Part shown: positions 1 through 8,209 of the stretch, piece after piece
How positions within the stretch are numbered: the first letter of the stretch is position 1
Layout of the letters: each line of letters begins with the position of its first letter
Assembly: GCA_963819075.1 (NCBI GenBank)
Contig: CAWFUP010000002.1
Span: forward strand, 558,001 to 622,000
Direction of reading: 5' to 3'
DNA length: 64,000 nucleotides
DNA from: CAVQBJ01 sp963819075
Lineage (GTDB): Bacteria; Actinomycetota; Thermoleophilia; Solirubrobacterales; Solirubrobacteraceae
The notes under the pieces: generated by a model
What the model was told of the DNA's origin: nothing
The model's database searches: none
What the model saw: only the letters and a program-made list of their open reading frames with translations
Program-made: the position numbers and the translations under genes

Positions 1-1
1 G

Positions 2-112
2 ATCTCCCTCCACGGCCCGCTCATCCACGGTGCCGACGAGCGCATCGACACGCGCGACCTCGCTTACGCCACCCGCTTCTTCTCCGACCTCATCCAGCGA
101 GTCCTCCAATGA
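2..112 (+). CDS. C-terminal end of a probable M20/M28-type metallopeptidase (partial)
   Basis: Only the last 36 codons are inside the window. They read in one frame to TGA, and that stop overlaps the next start as ATGA. The visible end has the pattern HGPLIHGADERI followed by a D-L-x-x-A-T-R-F-F helix. This resembles the C-terminus of M20/M28-like peptidases, where an H-G-x-D-E-R segment carries a late metal-site histidine region. The family call is an inference from this short segment. The overlap suggests translational coupling to the DUF1385 gene. Confidence 0.4.
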   Translation: MSLHGPLIHGADERIDTRDLAYATRFFSDLIQRVLQ

Positions 113-990
113 CCGAGTTTCGCGAAGACCAGGCGGGGGCGGCTGGATCCGCGAACGCGAAGAGCGTCGGTGACGCGCCGCCCGCTCAATCACCGCAGCC
201 GAAGCCCAAGCTGCGCCTCGGCGGCATGGCCCTCTCCAACGGACTTCTCGTGCACGGCCCGACGCACTGGGCCGCCGCCGTCCGGCGCCGCGACGGCACG
301 ATCGCTGTCGCCTCGGGACGCAAGGCCCGCCTGACCGTCGCCGACGGCGTGCCGGGCCTGCGTGGGATCGTGCGGCTCGCCGAGGCGATGAGCGTCACCG
401 CGCTCGTCAAGCGCCGCCTCCCCGAGGCGCGCCTGCCGTTCCAGAGCCCCGCCGTCGTGGCCGTCGCGCTCGCCTCCGCGCTCGTCGGCTCGCGCCTGCG
501 GCGGCGCGAGCACACGACGCTGCTCGGCGAGCTCGCCGGCGTGGTCGTCTCGATGGCGCCGGCCGTGGCGGCGCTGCGAGGGGGCGAGCTGGCCTCCTAC
601 CACGGCGTCGAGCACAAGGCGATCGCCGCGTACGAGCAGGACGCCGCCGACGCGGCCGACGCCGCCAAGGAGCACGACCGCTGCGGCTCGCACCTCATCA
701 CGCCGATGGTCACCCTCAACCTCGTCGGCGCGGCGCTGCTGCGCCGGCTCGGGCGCCGCGCGCCGACGTGGGCAGCGACGGCTGTGTCGTTAGGGTCGAT
801 CGGCGCGGCCGTCGAGGTGTTCTCGTGGTGCGAGCGCCACCGGTCGAGCGTCCTGGCGCAGGCGCTGCGCCGGCCCGGGCACGAGCTGCAGCGCCTGCTC
901 GGCACGCGCGAGCCGGACGAGCGCCAGCTGGAGGTCGGTCGCGCGGCGCTTGCCGAGATCCTCCGCGTCGAGGCGGCGGACGCGGCGTAG
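109..990 (+). CDS. DUF1385 family protein (YqhQ-like)
   Basis: A 293-residue protein. After a polar N-terminal 35 residues comes G-G-M-A-L-S-N-G-L-L-V-H-G-P, and in the middle Y-H-G-V-E-H-K-A-I-A-A-Y-E. Both blocks are hallmarks of the DUF1385/YqhQ family, a putative metal-binding membrane-associated family of unknown function. Hydrophobic stretches near residues 110-160 and 205-245 could be membrane segments. The ATG overlaps the stop of the upstream peptidase (ATGA), so the two are probably co-transcribed. In many actinobacteria this family lies near prfA/rpmE/rho; that neighbourhood is not visible here. Confidence 0.85.
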   Translation: MTEFREDQAGAAGSANAKSVGDAPPAQSPQPKPKLRLGGMALSNGLLVHGPTHWAAAVRRRDGTIAVASGRKARLTVADGVPGLRGIVRLAEAMSVTALVKRRLPEARLPFQSPAVVAVALASALVGSRLRRREHTTLLGELAGVVVSMAPAVAALRGGELASYHGVEHKAIAAYEQDAADAADAAKEHDRCGSHLITPMVTLNLVGAALLRRLGRRAPTWAATAVSLGSIGAAVEVFSWCERHRSSVLAQALRRPGHELQRLLGTREPDERQLEVGRAALAEILRVEAADAA

Positions 991-1087
991 CACAGGCTCA
1001 CCGTCGGCGTCGGCATTCTGGACGGATGTCTCAGTTTTTCCGCCGGGGTCGATATTCGGTCCGCGAGGGTCGATAATCGCTTCGCCC

Positions 1088-2836
1088 ATGGCCCTGATCA
1101 CGTCGACCGCACAGACTCTCTCGGACGCTGCGGCCAAGCACCAGGCCACGGCGGCGGCGAAGGCCCTGGCGGTCCATCACGCCGTCACCCAGGCGGTGAT
1201 CACGCACCAGGCAGCGCCGCCGCAGCCGTCGCTGTCGTCGCAGATCCAGAACTTCTTCCTCAACTGGCAGCCCGCCTTCATGGTGCTGTTCTTCCTGCTG
1301 CTGCTGTACCTCATGTGGCGTGTTCTGGCGGTGATGCCGAAGGTCAAGCCGCAGAAGATCGCGCCGACGTCCAAGCAGGCCATCGGTTGGGACGACATCG
1401 CCGGCGCCGACGACGCGAAGGCCGAGCTGGCGGAGATCGTCGAGTTCCTGCGCGATCCGGAGCCGTTTCGCAAGCTTGGCGCCAGCGTGCCCAAGGGCGT
1501 GCTGCTGCACGGGCCGCCGGGCACCGGCAAGACGCTGCTGGCCAAGGCCGTGGCCGGCGAATCCGGCGCGACGTTCTTCGCGCAGTCGGCAGCCTCGTTC
1601 GTCGAGATGTTCGCCGGCCTCGGCGCCGCGCGGATCCGTCGCCTGTTCGCCGTCGCGCGCAAGCACGAGCCGGCGATCATCTTCATCGACGAGCTCGATG
1701 CGGTCGGCGGGCACCGCGGGATGGACATCTCCGGCGAGAAGGACCAGACGCTCAACCAGCTGCTCGTGGAGATGGACGGCTTCGCTTCGAGCGGGCGCGT
1801 CGTCGTGATTGCCGCCTCCAACCTGCTCGAGAAGCTCGATCCGGCTCTGCTGCGGCCGGGACGCTTCGACCGGCAGGTGTTCGTGTCCCCGCCCGGCGTC
1901 GAGGGCCGCGTCGGCGTGCTGAACGTGCACACGCGCGACAAGCCGCTCGGCCCCCGTGTCGACCTCGAGCTCGTCGCACAGCAAACGAGCGGCCTGACGG
2001 GCGCCGACCTGGCCAACATCTGCAACGAGGCGGCGATCCGGGCCGCGCGCCGGCGCAGTCCGACGCTCGAGATGGAGGACTTCGACGGGGCGCTCGAGCG
2101 GATCATCGCCGGCGTGCGTTCGCGGCGCGTGCTCAACCCGCACGAGAAGGAGGTCGTGGCCTTCCACGAGGCCGGGCACGCCCTCTGCGGCGAGTTGCTG
2201 CCGACCGTCGACCGCGTGCATCGCATCTCGATCGTGCCGCGCGGGCGCGCGCTCGGCTACACCCTCAACCTGCCGGCCGAGGATCGCTATCTGAAGACGC
2301 GCGAGGAGCTGATCGACTACATGACCGTGCTGCTCGGCGGGCGCGCCGCCGAGCAGCTCGTGTTCGGAGCAATCACGACCGGCGCCGCGGATGACCTCAG
2401 GCGCGTCGCGGAGATCGCCCACGCGATGGTCACCGAGTACGCCATGGGCACCGCCCAGTCGGGCCGCGTGCCCGACGTCGACGGCGAGGTCTCGCAGGTC
2501 AGCATGCGCATCCGCGACGAGGAGCGCCAGGAGCTCGTCGAGGAGGCGCGGCGCGCGGCGCAGCGCCTCATCTCCTCCCACCGCCCGCAGCTCGACGCGC
2601 TCGCTGCCGAGCTGCTGCGCACCGAGGTCCTCGAGCGCGAGGCGATCGACCGCATCCTCGGCGACGTCCCGCGCCTGGAACGACGGCCCGGGGTCGGTCT
2701 GCGCGTCGTCGCCGCGACCGCGCCCGAGGGCCCGGCCTCGCGCACCGGCGAGACGCGCAACGGTCGCCCGGCGTCGGCGGCCACGCCGGGCGCGCCCGAG
2801 GCGCACGCCGAGCGGCCTGCGCCACCGCAGCCCTGA
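1088..2836 (+). CDS. ftsH: FtsH-type AAA+ zinc protease with a single membrane segment
   Basis: A membrane-anchored ATP-dependent protease that unfolds and degrades membrane and cytosolic proteins. The ATG at 1088 is chosen because the upstream in-frame sequence is arginine-rich and non-homologous. That gives 582 residues. One transmembrane helix is seen at about 63-83. Walker A GPPGTGKT is at about 142-149, Walker B IIFIDELD near 200, the SRH-like R-P-G-R-F-D motif near 257, and the zinc motif HEAGH at 360-364. Canonical FtsH has two N-terminal helices flanking a periplasmic domain. Here the first 60 residues are Ala/Gln/His-rich with no first helix. The pore loop reads F-A-G rather than F-V-G. 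The C-terminus ends in a Pro/Ala-rich tail. It may be a specialised paralogue rather than the sole housekeeping FtsH. Confidence 0.9.
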   Translation: MALITSTAQTLSDAAAKHQATAAAKALAVHHAVTQAVITHQAAPPQPSLSSQIQNFFLNWQPAFMVLFFLLLLYLMWRVLAVMPKVKPQKIAPTSKQAIGWDDIAGADDAKAELAEIVEFLRDPEPFRKLGASVPKGVLLHGPPGTGKTLLAKAVAGESGATFFAQSAASFVEMFAGLGAARIRRLFAVARKHEPAIIFIDELDAVGGHRGMDISGEKDQTLNQLLVEMDGFASSGRVVVIAASNLLEKLDPALLRPGRFDRQVFVSPPGVEGRVGVLNVHTRDKPLGPRVDLELVAQQTSGLTGADLANICNEAAIRAARRRSPTLEMEDFDGALERIIAGVRSRRVLNPHEKEVVAFHEAGHALCGELLPTVDRVHRISIVPRGRALGYTLNLPAEDRYLKTREELIDYMTVLLGGRAAEQLVFGAITTGAADDLRRVAEIAHAMVTEYAMGTAQSGRVPDVDGEVSQVSMRIRDEERQELVEEARRAAQRLISSHRPQLDALAAELLRTEVLEREAIDRILGDVPRLERRPGVGLRVVAATAPEGPASRTGETRNGRPASAATPGAPEAHAERPAPPQP

Positions 2837-2876
2837 CGACGGGCGATCCAGCGGCCGTCGATAGACTGCGCGGCCC

Positions 2877-3323
2877 GTGTTCCGGCGAATCGACCACATC
2901 GGCGTTGCCGTCGAGGAGATCGATGCGGCCCTGCCCCTCTGGCAGGAGCACTTCGGCATGCCGATCGTGCACCGCGAGATCGTCCCCGAGCAGGGCGTCG
3001 AGGCCGTCCTGCTCGACGTCGGCGAGAACCACGTCGAGTTGCTCGCGCCGCTGTCGCCCGACACGCCGGTCGGTCGGTTCCTCGCCAAGCGAGGCCCGGG
3101 GCTGCACCACGTCGCCTACCAGGTGGCCGACATCGACGAGGCGCTCGCCGCGTGCCGTGCGGCCGGCCTGCGCCTGATCGACGAGCAGCCGCGCGTCGGC
3201 ATCCGCAGCTCGCGGGTCGCCTTCCTGCATCCGGGCGCGTCCGGCGGGGTCCTCACCGAGCTCGTCCAGCCCGCCGTCCACACCGAGGAGCCCGTCGCCG
3301 CGGCGGGCCGGGAGGTGCCGTGA
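2877..3323 (+). CDS. mce: Methylmalonyl-CoA epimerase
   Basis: Interconverts (2R)- and (2S)-methylmalonyl-CoA in propionyl-CoA and odd-chain/branched catabolism. The 148-residue product has the two-module vicinal-oxygen-chelate fold. Metal-ligand positions fit family motifs: the N-terminal D-H-I-G-V-A-V, the middle H-V-E-L-L-A-P, the G-L-H-H-V-A-Y segment, and the late T-E-L-V-Q glutamate. The start is GTG at 2877, where homology begins, 40 bases after ftsH. The stop overlaps the following small gene as TGATG. Mutase genes are not in the window. Confidence 0.9.
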   Translation: MFRRIDHIGVAVEEIDAALPLWQEHFGMPIVHREIVPEQGVEAVLLDVGENHVELLAPLSPDTPVGRFLAKRGPGLHHVAYQVADIDEALAACRAAGLRLIDEQPRVGIRSSRVAFLHPGASGGVLTELVQPAVHTEEPVAAAGREVP

Positions 3324-3538
3324 TGTCCGACGCACAACGCATCAGCATCGGCTTTCAGGGCGGCCAGGTGCTCGCCCTTCGCGTGACCGACTCGCAGCTG
3401 ATCGCGCTCACCGCCGCGCTCGGAAGCGGCGTGTGGCACGAGCTCGAGACCGAGGACGGAACGGTCCGGCTCGATCTCGCCCAGGTCGCCTACGTGCGCG
3501 CCGAGAACGAGGAACCGCGCGTCGGCTTCGGCCAGTAG
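3323..3538 (+). CDS. Small conserved-looking protein of unknown function
   Basis: A 71-residue protein starting with ATG at 3323, sharing its first base with the mce stop. The composition alternates hydrophobic and charged residues (I-S-I-G-F, V-L-A-L-R-V, V-R-L-D-L, V-A-Y-V-R). This suggests a small beta-barrel or beta-sandwich. I recognise no family. The tight coupling to mce makes translation likely, but nothing in the sequence shows a function. Confidence 0.65.
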   Translation: MSDAQRISIGFQGGQVLALRVTDSQLIALTAALGSGVWHELETEDGTVRLDLAQVAYVRAENEEPRVGFGQ

Positions 3539-3564
3539 GCCGCCGCGGCGACCGCGGCGAGGCC

Positions 3565-4059
3565 ATGTCGATTGACCTCGACGTCCTGCGTCTCGCGCGC
3601 ACGCGTGGTCACTCGCCGGCCGCCGACCGGGCCGTCGCCGACTTCTCGCGCCTTGGCGAGCACGGCGCCGCGTGGCTGGCCGTCGGCGCGCTGGGGACCG
3701 CCCTCGATCGCCGGCGCCGGCCGCTGTGGCTGCGCGCGACCGGGTCAGTCACCGCGGCCTACGTGACGAACACGGCGCTGAAGCTCGCCGTGCGCCGGTC
3801 GCGACCGCAGCTCGAGGGGCTGCCGGCGCTGACCAGCACGCCGACGCGGCTGAGCTTCCCGAGCGCGCACGCCGCCACGTCGTTCGCGGGCGCGCTCGCC
3901 TACTCGCGGCTCGGGCTGCCGGCCGCGCCCCTGTACGCGCTGGCCGCCTCGCTCGCGCTGTCGCGGCTGTACCTCGGGGTGCACTACCCCTCCGACGTGC
4001 TCGCCGGCGCGGCGCTCGGTCTCGCCGTGGCGGCCGCCGCGACCGGAGCCCGGCCATGA
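3565..4059 (+). CDS. PAP2-superfamily membrane phosphatase
   Basis: A 164-residue acid phosphatase-like protein, likely acting on a lipid or isoprenoid phosphate at the membrane. All three PAP2 signature blocks are present: K-L-A-V-R-R-S-R-P (KX6RP), P-S-A-H-A-A (PSGH-like with Ala for Gly), and S-R-L-Y-L-G-V-H-Y-P-S-D (SRX5HX3D). Several hydrophobic segments surround them. The ATG at 3565 follows a GCGAGG sequence. Upstream in-frame sequence is arginine-rich and unlikely to be translated. The stop overlaps the ychF start (ATGA). The substrate cannot be told from sequence. Confidence 0.85.
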   Translation: MSIDLDVLRLARTRGHSPAADRAVADFSRLGEHGAAWLAVGALGTALDRRRRPLWLRATGSVTAAYVTNTALKLAVRRSRPQLEGLPALTSTPTRLSFPSAHAATSFAGALAYSRLGLPAAPLYALAASLALSRLYLGVHYPSDVLAGAALGLAVAAAATGARP

Positions 4060-5141
4060 GCATGAAGATCGGCATCGTCGGGATGCCGAACGCCGGCAAG
4101 TCGTCGCTGTTCAACGCGCTCACCCGGGCGGGCGCGGAGGCGGCCAATTACCCGTTCACGACGATCGAGCCGAACGTCGCCGTGGTGCCCGTCGTCGACC
4201 CGCGCCTGGCGACGGTGGCCGAGACGGTGCGCGCGTCCGAGCTCGTGCACGACACGATCGACTTCCACGACATCGCCGGGCTCGTGGCCGGCGCGTCCCA
4301 GGGCGAGGGCCTCGGCAATCGCTTCCTGGCCAACATTCGCGAGACCGACGCGATCCTGCACGTCGTGCGCGCCCACGGCGACGAGAGCGTCGTGCACCCG
4401 GAGGGACGCGTCGATCCGCTGGCCGACATCGAGACGATCGAGACCGAGCTCATCCTCGCCGACCTCGAGACGGCCGAGCGCCGCGTCGACCGCGCCGCCA
4501 GGACGGCCAAGTCCGGAGATCGAGCGGCGATCGCCGAGGAGGCGTGGCTGCGCGAGGTGATCGCCGCCCTGCAGTCCGGCCGGCCGGCCCGCCAAGTCCC
4601 GCCGCCGGCCGACGCACCTCACGCGGCGCGCGAGCTCGGCGCGCTGACGGCCAAACCTGTCCTGTTCGTCGCGAACGTCGACGAGGGCTCAGATGTCGTG
4701 CCCGAGGCGATCGCCGCCCACGCCGGCGCGGCGGGCGCGGCGGCGGTCGCGGTGTCCTCGCGGATCGAGTCCGAGCTGGCCGAGCTCGACGACGAGGACG
4801 CGGCGGCGATGCGCGCCGAACTGGGAGTGAGTGAGTCGGGCCTTGATCGTGTGGTGCACGGCGCGTTCGCGCTGCTCGAGCTGATCGCGTTCTTCACCGC
4901 GGGCGAGGCCAAGCCGGCACAGTCGTGGCACCTGCGACGAGGGCGCACCGCGTGGCACGCGGCGGGCGAGATTCACTCGGACATCCAGAAGGGGTTCGTG
5001 CGGGCCGAGGTGATTGGGTGGGAGGAGTTGGTTGAGGCCGGGGGGTATGCGGCGGCGCGCGATCGGGGGGTGTTGCGCCTCGAGGGGCGGGACTATGTGA
5101 TGGCCGATGGGGATGTCATTACGGTGAAGTTCACGCCGTAG
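4056..5141 (+). CDS. ychF: Redox-responsive ATPase/GTPase YchF (OLA1 family)
   Basis: A ribosome-associated P-loop nucleotidase of the Obg-related TRAFAC class, 361 residues, full length. P-loop G-M-P-N-A-G-K-S lies at about 9-16, switch I around N-Y-P-F-T-T-I, and the D-I-A-G-L-V G3 motif near 69. The usual G4 N-K-x-E is replaced by N-V-D-E, consistent with the family's relaxed guanine specificity. The C-terminal TGS-like domain is complete (A-E-V-I-G-W-E-E-L, then R-L-E-G-R-D-Y-V-M-x-D-G-D-V). Codon use in the last 100 bases is richer in G and T at third positions than the rest. A hairpin follows 35 bases downstream. Confidence 0.93.
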   Translation: MSMKIGIVGMPNAGKSSLFNALTRAGAEAANYPFTTIEPNVAVVPVVDPRLATVAETVRASELVHDTIDFHDIAGLVAGASQGEGLGNRFLANIRETDAILHVVRAHGDESVVHPEGRVDPLADIETIETELILADLETAERRVDRAARTAKSGDRAAIAEEAWLREVIAALQSGRPARQVPPPADAPHAARELGALTAKPVLFVANVDEGSDVVPEAIAAHAGAAGAAAVAVSSRIESELAELDDEDAAAMRAELGVSESGLDRVVHGAFALLELIAFFTAGEAKPAQSWHLRRGRTAWHAAGEIHSDIQKGFVRAEVIGWEELVEAGGYAAARDRGVLRLEGRDYVMADGDVITVKFTP

Positions 5142-5175
5142 CTTGGTTGTCGCGAGGCGGCTGTGCTGGCCTGCA

Positions 5176-5205
5176 CCTCGGGGCACGAATAAAGGTGCCC
5201 CGAGG
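5176..5205 (+). terminator. Perfect hairpin downstream of ychF
   Basis: An 11-bp perfect stem, CCTCGGGGCAC (5176-5186) pairing with GTGCCCCGAGG (5195-5205), around an 8-base loop. There is no T-run after it. It lies 35 bases past the ychF stop, so a terminator role is the simplest reading. High-GC actinobacteria often use such tail-less hairpins. Confidence 0.6.
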
Positions 5206-5338
5206 CGCCGTCCGGCACCGCCGGGTGGCCCACACGCCACGGCCGTGGGCCCGACGGGATGGGCCGGCCCTTCCGCTGCGGACCTCTCTCCCCACGACTT
5301 TGGGTTGGCTATCCGGCCGGGGGCGGTGCGGCGGGGAC

Positions 5339-5381
5339 GTGTTCGTCGTTGGTGTGAATAGTCATGCGCAACGACGAACAC
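5339..5381. repeat. Palindromic element A (13-bp arms)
   Basis: GTGTTCGTCGTTG at 5339-5351 is the exact reverse complement of CAACGACGAACAC at 5369-5381, with a 17-base loop; a run of C follows to 5386. It starts 8 bases after the exonuclease stop on the minus strand and could terminate that gene. The arm core CGTCGTT/AACGACG and part of the loop recur at 11392-11618. This points to a dispersed palindromic family rather than a chance hairpin. Confidence 0.75.
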
Positions 5382-5389
5382 CCCCCGGA

Positions 5390-6262
5390 TTACGGTGAGG
5401 GTCGGCGCCCCGCCAGGTCGCGCAGCCTGGTCGCCAGGCGGCGCATGCCCGCCTCCTCCGCGGCGTCCGCCCCCGCGGCGAAGTCGGTGGGGCGGTCCGG
5501 CGGGCGGGTGACCTCGATGCGCTGCAGGGTGGCGATCTCACGGAAGGTTCGGAGGAGGTCGGCGTTGTCGCGCAGGGCGGCGGAGACGCGGGGGCGTTCG
5601 CGGATGGCGTGCTCGATGGCGGCGTCGAGCGAGCCGTAGCTGACGAGGAGGTCGCGGGCGGTCTTCTCACCGATGCCGGGGGCGCCGGGGAGGTTGTCGG
5701 AGGGGTCGCCGCGCAGGGCGATGAAGTCGGGGACGAGGCCGGGGTCGATGCCGTAGCGCCGGCGGACCTCGGCGGCGTCGATCTCCGAGGGGGGCTCGGC
5801 GGCCTTGCCGAGCGACAGGACGTGCGTGTGGTCGTCGACCGCCTGGTACATGTCGCGGTCGCCGCTCAGCAGCAGCGCGTCCCCGTCCGCCTCGGACTCG
5901 GTGCGCGCGTGGGAGAACATCACGTCGTCGGCCTCGAGGTCCGCGCTGTCGGCCACGCCCCAGCCGAAGGACCCGAGGAACGCGGGCGCGCGCTGCCACT
6001 GCTCGGCCAGCTCGTCGGGCATCGGCGGGCGCTGGGCGTGGTAGGGCGGGTAGAGCTCGACTCTGTATCGGGCCGACTCGGCGCCGAAGCAGGGGACCAC
6101 CGCGCGCGCGGGCCGCGCCTCGATTGCGGCGAGCAGTGCGTTGACCGTGCCGAGCAGGGCGTTGACCGGGCGGCCGTCGCCGTCGGTGATCGAGGACGGC
6201 AGCGCGAAGAAGGCGCGGTACAGCAGCCAGGGCACGTCGGCGAGCAGCAGCGGGGCGGGCAT
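5390..6262 (-). CDS. 5'-3' exonuclease / flap endonuclease (PolA N-terminal-like)
   Basis: A 290-residue stand-alone protein matching the 5'-nuclease domain of DNA polymerase I, probably removing RNA primers and 5' flaps. Visible family features are the N-terminal L-L-A-D-V-P-W-L-L-Y-R-A-F-F segment with the first metal-binding Asp, the E-A-D-D-V acidic cluster near 110, the G-D-R-D-M region, and the DNA-binding helix-hairpin-helix G-D-P-S-D-N-L-P-G-x-P-G-I-G-E-K-T-A near 195-213. The ATG at 6262 is the first methionine before the conserved domain. Longer in-frame readings run antisense through maoC. The gene is divergent from maoC. Actinobacteria often keep such a separate exonuclease next to a full PolA elsewhere. 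Confidence 0.88.
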   Translation of the reverse strand: MPAPLLLADVPWLLYRAFFALPSSITDGDGRPVNALLGTVNALLAAIEARPARAVVPCFGAESARYRVELYPPYHAQRPPMPDELAEQWQRAPAFLGSFGWGVADSADLEADDVMFSHARTESEADGDALLLSGDRDMYQAVDDHTHVLSLGKAAEPPSEIDAAEVRRRYGIDPGLVPDFIALRGDPSDNLPGAPGIGEKTARDLLVSYGSLDAAIEHAIRERPRVSAALRDNADLLRTFREIATLQRIEVTRPPDRPTDFAAGADAAEEAGMRRLATRLRDLAGRRPSP

Positions 6263-6272
6263 CGCGTCGAGG

Positions 6273-6303
6273 CTATTGATCGGCGCGGCGCGCTGCTCAA
6301 TAG
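6273..6303. promoter_or_regulatory. Inverted repeat in the exonuclease/maoC divergent promoter
   Basis: CTATTGA (6273-6279) and TCAATAG (6297-6303) form a perfect 7-bp inverted repeat in the 78-bp gap between divergent genes. On the plus strand TTGATC (6276-6281) and TAGGAT (6301-6306) could serve as -35/-10 with a 19-base spacer. The minus strand has an equivalent TTGAGC. It may be an operator or back-to-back promoters. Confidence 0.4.
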
Positions 6304-6340
6304 GATGCGCTGGCTCGGACGCCGACGACGAGGAGGAGAC

Positions 6341-6796
6341 ATGCTCACCATCACTGGACTTGACGAGGTAAAGGCCCACGTGGGCGAGGAGCTCGGCGTC
6401 AGCAGCTGGCACCCGGTGACGCAGGAGGACATCAACGCGTTCGCCGACGTCACCGGCGATCACCAGTTCATCCACGTCGACGTCGAGCGCGCGAAGGAGA
6501 CGCCGTTCGGCGGAACGATCGCCCACGGCTACTACACGCTCTCGCTCGCCCCGGCGCTGCAGTCGGAGATCTTCTCGATGGATGGATTTGCGTTCGCCGT
6601 CAACTACGGGCTCAACCGCGTGCGCTTCCCGTCGCCGCTGCCGGTCGGCAGCAACGTGCGCATGCGCGCGAGGCTCGCCTCGGTCGACGACATCGACGGT
6701 GGCGCCCAGCTGACGACCGAGCTGACGTTCGAGCGCGAGGGCGGCGAGAAGCCGGTGTGCGTCGCCGAGATGCTCTTCCGCGTCTACGGCGGCTGA
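6341..6796 (+). CDS. MaoC-family (R)-specific enoyl-CoA hydratase
   Basis: A 151-residue single hot-dog protein, likely hydrating trans-2-enoyl-CoA to (R)-3-hydroxyacyl-CoA. The catalytic hydratase-2 motif is clear: the Asp in A-D-V-T-G-D-H-Q, followed by the overhanging segment P-F-G-G-T-I-A-H-G-Y-Y-T-L-S-L with the active-site His. A strong AGGAGGAG ribosome site lies 2-9 bases before the ATG at 6341. It is divergent from the exonuclease. No beta-oxidation partner adjoins it. Confidence 0.9.
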   Translation: MLTITGLDEVKAHVGEELGVSSWHPVTQEDINAFADVTGDHQFIHVDVERAKETPFGGTIAHGYYTLSLAPALQSEIFSMDGFAFAVNYGLNRVRFPSPLPVGSNVRMRARLASVDDIDGGAQLTTELTFEREGGEKPVCVAEMLFRVYGG

Positions 6797-6813
6797 GCGG
6801 AGCCGCCGCGGTC

Positions 6814-8187
6814 CTATCCCGGCGCGACCGTCGTGCCGCCCGCGGCGGTGGTCGTCGGGCCGGCCGGCGCCGGCGCCGTCGAGCCCCCGGAGGTCGGGGA
6901 GACGGTCGGCGCTGGGCTCGCGGGCGTGATCGGCGTCACGGCCGGTGAGCCGCTCAGATCGGGCTCCGGCGTCGTCCTGCCGTTCGCGCTCACGCTGAAC
7001 GAGGCCCACGTGGCCGGCAGCCCGAAGCGGCCGGCGAGGTCGTCGCCGCTCACCGGCGTGACGCCGCCGCTGCCGAGCACTTCGGCGGCCACGATGCGTG
7101 GGGAGTACCCCCGCTTGACGACCTCGATGCCCTCGAAAGAGCCTTTGACCAGGCCCGACAGATCACCCGCCGCGGCCGCGAACGTGAGCGTGCGGCTCCA
7201 ACGGTGCAGTGGTCCCGTGTCGTAGGGGTCGGGGACGCCGCGCAGCCAGGGCTCCGGGGGTGAGCCGGGGAACACATTCTCGACGTTCTCGGTCGCTCCG
7301 CCCGAGCTGGCGAAGAAGTAGGTGACGACCGGCTGGCCGGCATAGGTCACGACCTGCCCGGCGGTCGCGGCCACGGCGGCGTCGCTGCTCGGGCTCTCGG
7401 CGGCGACGCCGCCGTAGGCCTGCGAGCGGGGGTCGGCGTACACGTCGAAGCCGCCCGCGCCGGGCGACGCGTGCGAGGTGAGCGCGTACGTGCGCGAGGC
7501 CACCGCCTGCGCCTCGAGTGCCGCCGCCGGCCACGACGGGTCGGACTCGTCGGCCACGACGCCGCGCACGTAGTCCTCGACGTTGACGACGTTGATCGCC
7601 TCCAGCCCACCGCCGGCGGCGATCACCTCGAGCGCGCCGCGGTAGGCGAGCGGGGCGGCGCCGGCGAGACCGCCGACGCGCAACCGCGCGTGGCCGACGA
7701 TCAGCAGCCGGGCCGCGCGCACGCCGCGACCGCGAGAATGCAGCACGAGGGTCGCACCGGAGGCCGAGACGGCGTAGCTGGCCCGAGCCGACAGGCGATG
7801 ACCGTTGACAAGCGCCGCGCCGGTCACGGTCAGCCGCTGGCGACCGGTGGCCAGGAGCACGCGCACGGTGCGTCCGGGCGGCCACGTCGCCAGCGAGGTG
7901 CCGGTGTAGTAGTGCGCGAGGATCGCTCGATATGGGTAGCCGTGCTCGGCGAGGCCGAACGCACCCTCCTGGCTGAGGCCGACGCCGTGACCGTCGCCAG
8001 CGCCGGAGATGAGCAGCGTGGCTGGGGCGGCGGTGGCCGGGGGCAGCGCGCACGCGCCGGTCGCGAGCAGGCCCGCGAGCACGACGCCCGCAAGGGATAT
8101 CGCGGTCCGCGCGCGCCGGCCGCGCCAAGCGCCCGGGCCGCCCGCGTCGCGCTGATAAGTTGGACTCGATGGCCACGGATCCGTCAT
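6814..8187 (-). CDS. Exported SpoIID/LytB-domain protein
   Basis: About 457 residues. A basic N-terminus (R-G-R-R-A-R) leads into a hydrophobic segment A-I-S-L-A-G-V-V-L-A-G-L-L, so it is exported or membrane-anchored. The body matches SpoIID/LytB domains, which cleave denuded peptidoglycan glycan strands or stimulate amidases. Motifs include V-N-V-E-D-Y-V-R-G-V-V-A-D-E near the middle, A-L-E-A-Q-A-V-A-S-R-T-Y-A-L, and the V-T-Y-F-F-A-S-S-G-G segment. The C-terminal 75 residues are Pro/Thr/Ser-rich and low in complexity. The ATG at 8187 leaves only 22 bases to the divergent gene, so a start further in cannot be excluded. Thermoleophilia do not sporulate, so a cell-wall role is more likely. 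Confidence 0.82.
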   Translation of the reverse strand: MTDPWPSSPTYQRDAGGPGAWRGRRARTAISLAGVVLAGLLATGACALPPATAAPATLLISGAGDGHGVGLSQEGAFGLAEHGYPYRAILAHYYTGTSLATWPPGRTVRVLLATGRQRLTVTGAALVNGHRLSARASYAVSASGATLVLHSRGRGVRAARLLIVGHARLRVGGLAGAAPLAYRGALEVIAAGGGLEAINVVNVEDYVRGVVADESDPSWPAAALEAQAVASRTYALTSHASPGAGGFDVYADPRSQAYGGVAAESPSSDAAVAATAGQVVTYAGQPVVTYFFASSGGATENVENVFPGSPPEPWLRGVPDPYDTGPLHRWSRTLTFAAAAGDLSGLVKGSFEGIEVVKRGYSPRIVAAEVLGSGGVTPVSGDDLAGRFGLPATWASFSVSANGRTTPEPDLSGSPAVTPITPASPAPTVSPTSGGSTAPAPAGPTTTAAGGTTVAPG

Positions 8188-8209
8188 CCGGCGAGCAGCG
8201 GACGGTCGC

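Noticed and set aside
1031..3088. Long minus-strand frame opposite ftsH and mce
   Set aside because: Arginine/histidine-rich translation without domains, against two well-recognised genes on the plus strand.
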